Of a DNA stretch of 58,587 nucleotides, positions 12,801 through 18,605 are shown one piece after another. The DNA lies in contig CAKSFQ010000014.1 of the NCBI GenBank assembly GCA_934454115.1, positions 1 through 58,587 on the forward strand, read 5' to 3'. The notes beneath the pieces were generated by a model, which ran no database searches, was not told where the DNA came from, and worked only from the letters and a program-made list of their open reading frames with translations. This stretch comes from an uncultured Clostridia bacterium. Its GTDB lineage: Bacteria > Bacillota > Clostridia > Monoglobales > Monoglobaceae. Both the position numbers and the translations under genes were made by a program. How positions within the stretch are numbered: position 1 is the stretch's first letter; every line of letters starts with the position of its first letter.

Positions 12801-13985
12801 TTTAAACGATTTTCCGTCGTCAACCTTTACGGACGAAATCGGTTTACCCGACGAATCTGCGGCATTAATGACTGTATTATCTCCGGCTTTCAGATAAGCT
12901 TTATCAAAATAAAGCGTTGCGTCCTTAAGAGCGCCGGAACCGTAATCCGAGCTGCTTCCTGTGGTCTTAATGTTCGCGGTAACGGATATTTTTTTGTCGC
13001 CCGAGTTGTTGTAGAAATAATTGTCCGTACCGGCATGGTAGTAGTTACTGCTGAAATTTACACTCTCCAGCGCGAAAGCATTGCGGTGTATAACAGTGGA
13101 AGTACCGCTATAGAATATACCGCCGTACATAGAGGTACTTTCAGGCGGGAACTTAATGTTAAAACCGATGTCAATGCTGTATATATTGTTTTTATTCATA
13201 TACTGCGAAACCAAAAGGCGGTTGGCAGTATAACCGAAGCCGCTATCTTTGTCATTAAAAAACTCAAATCCGTTTTTCTCAAGTTCGCTTTTGGTTATCT
13301 TTGAATTGTCGCCCTTTTTGCCGCCTACCGAAATTTCAATCTCCGGTGCGTCCGGGTATTCCATACAGTTATATGACGAACCCATAATATCCGCATAACT
13401 GTCGCTGATTTTGCAGTCCCATTTATGACTTATATTTCCGCTCTCTCCCATGGGTTCAATAAAGATGTCCTTGCCAAATTCATCATAAAAGTTTCCGGCT
13501 TGGTAAATTTTTCTTTTTGTGCCGGTGTAAACCGTATACGACTCTTTACGTCCGTTATCCTTATCAATCCATTCACCGCTGCTGGTGTCATTTGAATTTC
13601 CGGGATACCAGTCGAGAATGTTTTTTGATTTACCGCTTTTGCTGACTTCTATTCTGATACGGTGTATTTTGTATCCGTCTTTGGTGTTGTTTTTAAGCGT
13701 AATAGAATCAAGCGTCCACGGTGCACGGGAGGATTTTGTGCTGTATTTTGCATCGGCGCCTTTTTTGTTTACGCCGTCGTCAAGCTTTCCGCCCTCATCG
13801 CCGCCGTTGAATTTAAGCGTGACTTGAATTGCACCTTTTTTGGTGTGCGGATCGCTTCCGCCCGTTGCAGTGGTTACCGTTACTTTGTATTCCCAATCGG
13901 TATCGGCCGATGCGGGCATAACGTAATTAAACGGTATAAGCATGCAAACCGCAAGCAAAGCACATAATAATCTTCTCAGCTTCAC
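6804..13985 (-). CDS. Giant secreted Ig-like-repeat protein, 2393 aa
   Basis: Second giant exported protein of the operon. Residues 1-27 form a signal peptide ending in ASA. After an N-terminal beta domain (roughly 30-130) that vaguely resembles a PLAT/lipoxygenase-type fold, most of the protein is a long series of divergent bacterial Ig-like modules. These recur with a DNKAPEVTV / DNDAPIIKW / DKTPPVLEP type start and a GN/AGN turn motif. There is no SLH, LPXTG or membrane anchor, so it is either released or bound to a partner, plausibly the SLH protein encoded directly downstream. The start is GTG and overlaps the TGA of the TetR gene as GTGA, which indicates translational coupling to the regulator. 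No enzyme motif was recognised; an adhesin or structural filament role is inference from the repeat architecture. Confidence 0.82.
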   Translation of the reverse strand: MKLRRLLCALLAVCMLIPFNYVMPASADTDWEYKVTVTTATGGSDPHTKKGAIQVTLKFNGGDEGGKLDDGVNKKGADAKYSTKSSRAPWTLDSITLKNNTKDGYKIHRIRIEVSKSGKSKNILDWYPGNSNDTSSGEWIDKDNGRKESYTVYTGTKRKIYQAGNFYDEFGKDIFIEPMGESGNISHKWDCKISDSYADIMGSSYNCMEYPDAPEIEISVGGKKGDNSKITKSELEKNGFEFFNDKDSGFGYTANRLLVSQYMNKNNIYSIDIGFNIKFPPESTSMYGGIFYSGTSTVIHRNAFALESVNFSSNYYHAGTDNYFYNNSGDKKISVTANIKTTGSSSDYGSGALKDATLYFDKAYLKAGDNTVINAADSSGKPISSVKVDDGKSFKLEFPYTEGLDSQNAGVVLMFEKARLRYTSYTGEEEELIMWDENYNIPGFSNRSIGGYLMSTHKIDSQNPTVAVSPADGTDLNKWNKTVTLSAVPSEDIYSQTASGLTRGLLDMNLSDGTNAPAIYRFNYTEQNPGTASSMQKVPALKSLSQKITLALRDKVEGNFDLVFSGYDYAGNQLKTVYKGIKLDNKAPEVTVTEKANPKIDGKKGNIYNVKISDASGTGRLYYMFTKKNIADIPEYDGSGSLTSGDMDTTLDKWAYIEQKDTENGKTAAAYLEVEKGQTFIGHLVYFAVDEAGNKTNISVEDININNEDTAYDITPKNPAKPRSSYDISVTTNGNNKVYYSWKNYVKDEATGKMKENYIVKDKLYNGIIETAKDEATKNLNGTYILECIIVPPSGKSIPCVPVSYAFDNEGPVINVTPAGGDTYKSSQTVTVYATDMSDIVSATAKIVTPDGRDIEGRGETALSIANGILSQNVNISDIAGGAYALKVTATDTNGLSATEISKPFFIRNSKPTGTVDVSSSIRHNGRALISDGKIKLDFDITEDFANSSAAGNQALYYSVSTTAGEYGEWLKAGAVKSNGNTLTANLTVDAPEIALTDGENTIFVQTAICHEDADKTKIDLTTVKNDEIVFYYDSSAPDATLVINDIHTTESISGKIYVSDNLGAGVTAVCNDDTIKIGEFANGAFDITALKNTGGDTLITVSDKAGNKTYIKPVIRGIDVEAPEVEITSSERMSGERKDALATVKISGVLPETVKFAFIPQDKVSGGNIPKEYFKENLPDGDFYKVTQARTEDGEWDGEYNMIYNVEISGITDTRYLGVRSSDSLGNTNDVIFETPLVSQDAELTAVTTVSPKETAARTVARVSYNVPVYTLPQDKIVDENSDVVKNNTLEIDEDIWKTLSAAEKVEAANFELAKKYALSYSDKYTFSAGENKVYDLYTADDLGRTKHLTAEVSDVTFNAQSDIKAGVYFKEWPDPYTYNYIPVKNEEICAEIAQSSDDYYVIVEADGGDGNTLYLPEETSIIEAWYTNGLIFSEYSSKDYAVYSREPSEDNPYDNGEIKGYTKLVYSLKPIEIDDGSGHYRLSDVTERIINVRAFQRNADISDPGQVAERSVVLSGIDNDAPIIKWSVTPEVLTYETVDYGNGEFYTALVPHPTPGDVTYTLRAQDKESGIGKILAVVYTTPDGGYEEVYVPMTDEDGNPTEYWSWDGNKHMGGVEEYDEEDGAPVLAAKPIPVKIEYFGDGDIYGEKTLTYTFTDAYSLKNAGIFTNTCGADAYPGIYFRAGGDGGGSESGLSTVGIIYKMPIEEGKDYNVKYFFENSEGSWEEFTDIENTYHKNAKAVIEIPEGSRGEERALAVTNNNRSNEKILNSYQNEFTFNLKDKYNYRADVNVSLKNFDNEPGTVDYKLSTTSKTNKPVEVTVTVSDAKSGIGTVKLTSGADEVTLTKVEEYELGAEGTEKVKYAVYKGDISQNGTYSITLFDKVANKTVKSFNMKNINTVIPEATVTYSTEEYTSRPVNATVSFSKPNVKIVNIEPVAPLTAADYSVNYNTSVITFTKSGTVGVCYEDDYGNSNSDNPLIVAVKNIDKTPPVLEPVYDTTTDPSVVSVTFDKVDVLTSAMDLQRKESDIFVTYGGITKPVADEDGNKNSYTFYENGNYTFKVHDKEGLSSFVSINIDGIDKKAPKITSVKWSYDYDEFDGENWVTKTANGQKTPVDGTAGYIVGSDIHKITNKDVTVTVETDDDTRLIGSNDGYDKVKEKVYDRNGLFIFNTEKKNGLTASYGVDIEIIDKTAPVIDLSELGAELVFYENPKMNSDYDISMLKYVKDGKYTAYKAYDVFNGKKTDLTENVEIDWGGFNASDLSQNKFDSSKPYTVTYKVTDSAHNTMTAKRTIRLVGINDTVAFVNGSLPDFAGRSEVIGSSIKISLTNFAGTAYVRYQSGVKTMGQMKKDGIMVSKNENGDFEVPDLSEGWYTFYVQTDKRDYFTLCVYLSN

Positions 13986-14572
13986 TCTTTCTCAATCCCT
14001 TCTTTTTTAAAATTTTTAATCACCGAAAATACTGAAAGCTTCAGCGCCTCCATCTGCATTTTCATATAATACTCATCCTCAAACAGTGCAAAATGTACTG
14101 CCGCACGCACGAAGATAAATATAAAACCCGATAAAATATCAACGGGAACACCGAGTCTCGGCGAAAGCTCACGCGCATACTCCGTATAACGCTCGCTCAC
14201 TCCGTTGACAAACCTTTTGCCGTGTTCGACATATTTCGGATGTGTGTATACCTGATACATCAGACGGTATTTTTTGCCGTGATGTTCAGCCGTCCAATAC
14301 GGTACTTCATCTATAAATCTTAAAATATCCCGCGGATTTTCCGGCGCTAGAGCCATAAACTCATCTTCCACCTTTGCCATGCAGTATGCGGTAGACTGCA
14401 CAATCAGATCATCCACATTGTCAAAGTACGCATATAAATTGGCGCTTGTCATGCCGCAGTATTTCCCAAGTTCCTTTATGCCCGTGTTCCTGAGCCCGTT
14501 GTCACAGTAACATTCAAAGCATTTTTGCATTATTTCCTTCTTCTTTTCTTCCTTATACCCTGCGCTTCTCAT
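13982..14572 (-). CDS. TetR/AcrR-family transcriptional regulator, 196 aa
   Basis: One-component DNA-binding repressor of TetR type. The N-terminal ~50 residues carry the family helix-turn-helix, visible as GIKELGKYCGMTSANLYAYF with the typical Y-x-Y-F ending of the recognition helix. The C-terminal ~140 residues are helical and aromatic-rich, as expected for the ligand/dimer domain. It is the first gene of an operon with the two giant surface proteins; its stop codon overlaps the start of the 2393-residue protein by four bases. A palindrome overlaps the -10 box and start site of its own promoter, so autoregulation of the whole operon is likely. The ligand is unknown. Confidence 0.85.
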   Translation of the reverse strand: MRSAGYKEEKKKEIMQKCFECYCDNGLRNTGIKELGKYCGMTSANLYAYFDNVDDLIVQSTAYCMAKVEDEFMALAPENPRDILRFIDEVPYWTAEHHGKKYRLMYQVYTHPKYVEHGKRFVNGVSERYTEYARELSPRLGVPVDILSGFIFIFVRAAVHFALFEDEYYMKMQMEALKLSVFSVIKNFKKEGIEKE

Positions 14573-14576
14573 TGGA

Positions 14577-14585
14577 CCCCCCCCC
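14577..14585 (-). repeat. G9 homopolymer tract at the ribosome-binding site of the TetR operon
   Basis: Nine consecutive G residues (coding-strand sense) lie four bases upstream of the ATG at 14572 and form the only purine-rich ribosome-binding candidate. Tracts of this length are prone to slipped-strand mispairing, and a change in G number would alter Shine-Dalgarno strength and spacing. The tract is seen directly; phase variation is inference. Confidence 0.7.
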
Positions 14586-14586
14586 T

Positions 14587-14614
14587 ATAATTTATTAATT
14601 GATAAATAAATTAT
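14587..14614. promoter_or_regulatory. Palindromic operator candidate for the TetR regulator
   Basis: Perfect inverted repeat with 10-base arms, ATAATTTATT and AATAAATTAT, and an 8-base centre. It overlaps the -10 element and expected start site of the regulator's promoter. This is the classic place for a TetR self-repression site. Confidence 0.6.
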
Positions 14615-14638
14615 AACATCAAACCTTTTTTATTTCAA
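14610..14638 (-). promoter_or_regulatory. SigmaA promoter of the TetR-giant protein operon
   Basis: On the minus strand, TTGAAA (14638-14633) and TATAAT (14615-14610) are separated by exactly 17 bases. Transcription should start about 30 bases before the regulator's start codon, so the untranslated leader holds half of the palindrome and the G9 tract. Confidence 0.7.
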
Positions 14639-14817
14639 TAGATTTCTTCAAAATTTATCATAAACTTTTGATAAAAATACTGTGCATTTTAACCTGCGGT
14701 TATGTTGTTCTTATAAAAACGCACCATCTGCTGCAATTATGTAAGAACAACAAAACAGTGTTTTTTACTTTTGTTGCGCAAGATTTTTCACCTTTTCAAC
14801 CTTGTAAGAACAACAAG
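14639..14817. repeat. Non-coding stretch with three copies of an 11-mer
   Basis: No gene is visible. TAAGAACAACA occurs at 14742-14752 and 14805-14815 in the same orientation, and inverted at 14703-14713 (TGTTGTTCTTA). The last copy directly abuts the end of the degraded recombinase gene. They may be remnants of an attachment or target site; this is a guess. Confidence 0.35.
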
Positions 14818-15290
14818 TTAAAAATTCCAATGAATTTCAATCGGAACATTCCTTGTGCCGGGAATACGCCTGCCGACTGAAATATAGTTAATAAGCGTTT
14901 CAATGATTTCCCGATTAAGATGTTCCAAATCTGTGTACTTCTCGATAAGTTCCCGGCGGTTGTCGCCGATTTCAATTTTTTCGTCGAGTTCGGATAACTG
15001 TCTTTCACCGTCAGCGACTACACGCTCTAATCTGTCTTTTTCGGCTGAAAAGTCTTTTGATAAATCAATGAAATCACTTTCCGAAATCAAGCCCTTTACC
15101 TTGTCCATATAAATATCACGAATACCTTTTGCGTATTCTGCAATTTTTTTATTGTAGGCAGCAATTTCTGAAATCAGCCTCTTTTTCTGTCCTTACAGAT
15201 TATTGTAAAATTCTATATTTTGCTCTAATTCGTCTTTATCAAGATATTCGGCTGACAAACGGTTCATTTCATCAATAACCATTTTTTCTA
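14818..15290 (-). pseudogene. C-terminal relic of a large serine recombinase
   Basis: Decayed 3' part of a large serine recombinase of a conjugative or mobilisable element. The translated remnant is a Glu/Lys-rich coiled coil followed by the family-typical C-terminus ending VPIEIHWNF. The reading frame is interrupted by an in-frame TAA at about 15195 (after residues EFYNNL) and resumes directly afterwards as GQKKRL. The catalytic N-terminus and zinc-ribbon region are gone. The relic stops at 15290, where an oppositely oriented transposase remnant begins. It belongs to a different subfamily from the intact recombinase at the right end of the window. Confidence 0.7.
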
Positions 15291-15291
15291 A

Positions 15292-15612
15292 TCTACAAGG
15301 CAAATATCGGATATCATAGAAGATATATACGGCTTTGAGGTAAGCGAAAGCATGGTTACTGCCGTCACAAACAAAATACTGCCTCAAATAGAGAAGTGGC
15401 AGCAAAGACCGTTATCGGCGGTATACCCAATCGTTTTCATTGATGCAATACATTTTTCGGTGCGTGATGAGCGTATGCAGGCTGTCACTAAAAAATGGCA
15501 CGACAGATATCCGAATGCTATGAAACGCTTGGAAGAAAATTGGGAAAAAAGCTCCAATCGAACAGCGAGTAGTTCGTTAGAAACTTTTTTTACAAAACAT
15601 TTTAATTTTTAA
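15292..15612 (+). pseudogene. Internally deleted IS256-family transposase remnant
   Basis: The reading frame begins without a start codon (TRQISDIIEDIYGFEVSES) and matches the N-terminal to central part of IS256/mutator transposases, including PIVFIDAIHFSVRD with the first catalytic Asp. It then jumps directly to the family's C-terminal part (AVTKKWHDRYPNAMKRLEENW), so the core carrying the other catalytic residues is missing. It ends at a TAA at 15610. It cannot encode an active transposase, but could be a MITE-like deletion derivative if its terminal repeats survive. It lies head-to-head against the recombinase relic. Confidence 0.72.
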
Positions 15613-15692
15613 CCTAATTTGGTTTTTGTGTAGCATTAAGTTTTTTTACTTAAATGCCGTAAAAACCTTTATTTTTGCTATTCAAAATAAAA

Positions 15693-15737
15693 CAGACACC
15701 TTAATTCGAACATACATAGTTCAAATTAAGGTGTCTG
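15693..15737 (-). terminator. Rho-independent terminator of the tRNA operon
   Basis: CAGACACCTTAATT pairs with AATTAAGGTGTCTG, with a further GAAC/GTTC step around a small loop; on the minus strand it is followed by TTTTATTTT. It lies just after the tRNA-Glu gene in the direction of transcription. Confidence 0.85.
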
Positions 15738-15746
15738 TTCATCTGG

Positions 15747-15818
15747 TGACTCCTAGGGGATTCGAACCCCTGTAGCCGCCGTGAGAGGGCGGAGTCTTAA
15801 CCACTTGACCAAGGAGCC
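15747..15818 (-). tRNA. tRNA-Glu (anticodon CTC)
   Basis: A complete cloverleaf can be drawn on the minus strand. The acceptor GGCTCCT pairs with AGGAGTC, the anticodon stem CCGCC/GGCGG closes a loop CTCTCAC with anticodon CTC, and the T-arm is CAGGGGTTCGAATCCCC. The CCA end is not encoded. It is the second gene of a two-tRNA operon. Confidence 0.93.
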
Positions 15819-15844
15819 GTATTGTTCCGCCAATCAGCGGAACC

Positions 15845-15921
15845 TGGTAGCGGTAACTGGATTTGAACCAGTGACACTACGGGTATGAACCGTATGCTCT
15901 AGCCAACTGAGCTATACCGCC
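15845..15921 (-). tRNA. tRNA-Met (anticodon CAT), elongator type
   Basis: Cloverleaf on the minus strand with acceptor GGCGGTA/TACCGCT, D-arm AGCTCAGTTGGCTAGAGC, anticodon stem TACGG/CCGTA closing a loop TTCATAC (anticodon CAT), and T-arm CTGGTTCAAATCCAG. The CCA end is encoded. The acceptor lacks the first-pair mismatch typical of initiator tRNA. A tRNA-Ile with a modified CAT anticodon cannot be fully excluded by eye. Confidence 0.9.
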
Positions 15922-15952
15922 ATAGCTTGTCCTTTGCGCGAACACAAAAGCT

Positions 15953-15981
15953 ATTTTAACAGAAATCTTTGTCCTTGTCAA
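15953..15981 (-). promoter_or_regulatory. SigmaA promoter of the tRNA operon
   Basis: TTGACA (15981-15976) and TAAAAT (15958-15953) on the minus strand with a 17-base spacer, about 32 bases upstream of tRNA-Met. Confidence 0.75.
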
Positions 15982-16056
15982 GAGTTTTTTTCGTTTTCTC
16001 TTCAAATTTCCAAAATTTCTGAAAACTGACGATACATCCGTTACCTTTTTGTCTCG

Positions 16057-16779
16057 TTACAAAACCTTACGCAAAAATTCTTTTGTTCTCTCGTTTTGCG
16101 GATCCGTAAAAATCTGCTCCGGGGCGCCTTCCTCCATCACATAGCCGCTGTCCATGAACAACACACGGTTAGAAACCTCTCTGGCAAAGCCCATCTCGTG
16201 CGTTACTACGACCATGGTCATGCCGGCATCTGCCAGAGACTTCATAACCTCCAGCACCTCGCCGACCATTTCCGGATCCAATGCGGAGGTCGGCTCGTCA
16301 AAGAGCATGATTTCCGGCTCCATGGCAAGCGCCCTGGCGATGGCGATTCTCTGCTTTTGTCCGCCGGAAAGCTGCGTGGGATATGCCGCCGCCTTGTCTA
16401 AAAGGCCAACCTTTCTCAGCAGTTCCTCTGCCTTTGCCTCTGCCTCCTCCTTGCTCATTTTTTTCAGAACCATCGGCGCCATGGTGATGTTACCCATGAC
16501 GGTTTTGTGAGGAAACAGATTAAATTGCTGAAACACCATCCCCATTTTCTGGCGGATTCGGTTTAGGTCCTTTCCCTTTGCGGTAATCTCTTCTCCGTCA
16601 ATGGTAATTGTTCCTTTCGTCGGAGTCTCCAACATATTCAGACAGCGCAAAAAGGTGCTTTTCCCCGATCCGGAGGGGCCGATCACGGCTACCTTTTCCC
16701 CTTTTTTGATATGCTGATTCACTCCCTTTAACACCTGGAGGTCACCAAAGTATTTATGTAAATCATTAACGTAAATCAC
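16057..16779 (-). CDS. Polar amino acid ABC transporter, ATP-binding protein
   Basis: ATPase of a polar amino acid uptake transporter (GlnQ/HisP type), 240 aa. It shows a Walker A ([11 protein letters not shown]), Q-loop ([11 protein letters not shown]), ABC signature ([15 protein letters not shown]), Walker B ([13 protein letters not shown]) and H-loop (VVTHEMGFA). I chose the GTG at 16779 because an AGGAGG site lies just upstream and the protein then begins [11 protein letters not shown], as in relatives; a start at 16809 would add residues unlike the family. It overlaps the end of the permease gene by 14 bases and is the last gene of the binding protein-permease-ATPase set. Confidence 0.92.
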   Translation of the reverse strand: MIYVNDLHKYFGDLQVLKGVNQHIKKGEKVAVIGPSGSGKSTFLRCLNMLETPTKGTITIDGEEITAKGKDLNRIRQKMGMVFQQFNLFPHKTVMGNITMAPMVLKKMSKEEAEAKAEELLRKVGLLDKAAAYPTQLSGGQKQRIAIARALAMEPEIMLFDEPTSALDPEMVGEVLEVMKSLADAGMTMVVVTHEMGFAREVSNRVLFMDSGYVMEEGAPEQIFTDPQNERTKEFLRKVL

Positions 16780-17467
16780 TCTTACGCAACCTCCTCTCGA
16801 AATGCCCAAAGATCTTGGACAGGGTAAAGGTCATGACAAAATAGAGCAGCGCCGCCGTCAAAAGCGGGAACCACGCATTAAACGTCCGGCTTGTGATCAT
16901 GCTCGCCACCTTGGTAAGATCCTCCATCGCGATATATCCGGCGATGGAAGTCTCCTTTAACAGGACAATAAACTCACTGGTGTAGGTAGGAAGCGCAATC
17001 TTGGCGGCTTGCGGCAAAACAATGCGCATGGTTGTCTGAAGCTTGGAAAAGCCGAGTGAATATCCGGCCTCCGTCTGCCCGTGATCCACGGATTCTACCG
17101 CGCCGCGAACAATCTCAGCCACATAGGCGGCGCTGTTCATGCCAAACGCCAGGGATGCGATAATCCACTTCGGCGCCGAAACAGACGCAAACACGCCCAT
17201 GTACATAATCAAAAGCTGCACCGTGGTCGGCGTGCCGCGGATAATCTCGATATAGATTTTCGCCGGTGTGCGCAGCCAGCGCCACTGAGACATCTTCATA
17301 AAGGCCAGCACGATACCGAGAACCGTACCGATCAGGATTGCCGCCAGCGTAATCTCAAGTGTAACGCCCAATCCGCCTAAAAGATGCTTCCAGCGATCTG
17401 CATAGATTAAATTTGTGTAAAAGTCACTGCAAAATTTTGCCCAATGGACTGATACCCAGTCTGCCAT
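16766..17467 (-). CDS. Polar amino acid ABC transporter, permease
   Basis: Inner-membrane subunit of the HisM/GlnP family, 233 aa from the chosen start. Several hydrophobic helices are visible, and the EAA loop reads [22 protein letters not shown], which contacts the ATPase. I chose the ATG at 17467 (MADWVSVHW) because the family begins shortly before the first membrane helix; the in-frame sequence upstream to 17587 is Arg/Lys-rich and crosses a hairpin terminator. It overlaps the ATPase gene. Only one permease gene is present, so the complex probably uses a homodimer. Confidence 0.9.
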   Translation of the reverse strand: MADWVSVHWAKFCSDFYTNLIYADRWKHLLGGLGVTLEITLAAILIGTVLGIVLAFMKMSQWRWLRTPAKIYIEIIRGTPTTVQLLIMYMGVFASVSAPKWIIASLAFGMNSAAYVAEIVRGAVESVDHGQTEAGYSLGFSKLQTTMRIVLPQAAKIALPTYTSEFIVLLKETSIAGYIAMEDLTKVASMITSRTFNAWFPLLTAALLYFVMTFTLSKIFGHFERRLRKSDLR

Positions 17468-17543
17468 ACTTGTTCCACAGCCTTTCTGTTTCCGGTTTGG
17501 GAAAAGGCGAGAGGGCTTTATCCCGTTTCGCCGTAAAGAAAAC

Positions 17544-17571
17544 AAGCGGGAGACCGCAATGACTCCCGCTT
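17544..17571 (-). terminator. Hairpin terminator between binding-protein and permease genes
   Basis: Perfect 9-base arms AAGCGGGAG and CTCCCGCTT, followed on the minus strand by GTTTTCTTT. Placed inside the transporter operon, it probably acts as a partial terminator that leaves more binding protein than membrane subunits. Confidence 0.7.
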
Positions 17572-17649
17572 GGAATTTAAGCCGCACAAAATCATTTCAA
17601 TACGCTTTACCGTATCACACTTCCTCTGCGGCAGTCCAGCAAAGCGACA

Positions 17650-18468
17650 CTACTTTCTAACGATAATAACCTGTGCTGCGTCATAGTAGTTTTCCGAAAA
17701 GTCTACCTGCTGCTTACGCTCGTCATCCACGGTCATGCCGGCAATTACCATATCCACCTTACCGCTGGACAGCGCCGCGATCAGACCGTCAAAGTTCATG
17801 TTCTCGATCGACAGCTCCATGCCGCTTTGTCTTGCGATTTCCTTTGCAATCTCGATGTCATAGCCTGCGATCTCATTATTGTCATCCATATACTCAAAGG
17901 GTGCAAACTCTGCGTTGGTACCCATAACCAGCTTTTTACCGCCCGTCGGCGTTGCCTTCGCTGCGAGTTCAGCGAGCGCTGCCTCGTCCTTATCGATATA
18001 AGCCTTGCGGATGGTATCAATTGTGCCGTCCTCCTGCATCTTCTTGATTGCGGCATTGATACTGTCAAGCAGCTCCTTATCGCCCTTCTTTACGGCAATG
18101 GCGTACTGTTCTTCGGTCAATTTCTCCGGCAGAATGGTCAGTCCGTCGATTTCCGCAACCAAATCCTTTGCAACCTGGTCATCTACAACAACGGCGTCAA
18201 CCTTGCCGTTTTTCAGATCCATGCCGGCGTCTACCACCCTCTTAAACCGGGAAACCTCAGCGCCTTTTACCTCGTCAGTCACGTAATCGTCACCGGTCGT
18301 ACCTTCCTGTACGGCAATTTTAGCGCCCTCTAAATCAGCGGCACCGGTAATTGTCTTTGCCTTTGTCTCCTGTGCGGTGTTCTGCGCAGCCTGCTGACTG
18401 CCGCAGCCTGCCAGTGTGGCAAGCGCCAAAACGGACGCAGCCGCAATGATTCCAACTTTTTTCAACAT
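17650..18468 (-). CDS. Amino-acid-binding lipoprotein (SBP_bac_3) with circularly permuted domain order
   Basis: Substrate-binding lipoprotein of the adjoining polar amino acid ABC transporter, 272 aa. Residues 1-21 form a lipoprotein signal peptide with lipobox LAGC and acyl-acceptor Cys22. The order of the mature domain is reversed relative to the family. Residues 44-158 (ADLEGAKIAVQEGTTGDDYV up to the DGTIDTIRKAYI helix) correspond to the usual C-terminal half. A linker of about 19 residues follows. Residues 178-272 (KLVMGTNAEFAPFEYM up to QVIIVRK) correspond to the usual N-terminal half, which normally begins the mature protein and is followed by the ADLEG segment. Both halves are complete, so this is a circular permutation and not a truncation or duplication. 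The RBS is AGGAGGG and the promoter is close to consensus, so the gene appears functional. Confidence 0.88.
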   Translation of the reverse strand: MLKKVGIIAAASVLALATLAGCGSQQAAQNTAQETKAKTITGAADLEGAKIAVQEGTTGDDYVTDEVKGAEVSRFKRVVDAGMDLKNGKVDAVVVDDQVAKDLVAEIDGLTILPEKLTEEQYAIAVKKGDKELLDSINAAIKKMQEDGTIDTIRKAYIDKDEAALAELAAKATPTGGKKLVMGTNAEFAPFEYMDDNNEIAGYDIEIAKEIARQSGMELSIENMNFDGLIAALSSGKVDMVIAGMTVDDERKQQVDFSENYYDAAQVIIVRK

Positions 18469-18502
18469 ACAAAATCCCTCCTGTTTTTACAAATCCGTAC
18501 TT

Positions 18503-18531
18503 ATTTTACAACAGATGTTTCCATTTGTCAA
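18503..18531 (-). promoter_or_regulatory. SigmaA promoter of the amino acid transporter operon
   Basis: TTGACA (18531-18526) and TAAAAT (18508-18503) on the minus strand with 17-base spacing, about 35 bases upstream of the binding-protein start. Confidence 0.75.
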
Positions 18532-18605
18532 TACAAAATCCTTTTGTCCGCGATTTACAAACCCGGGCGCCGAGGCATTTTCGCTGCAAGCGTCAAAAAA
18601 GGGTT

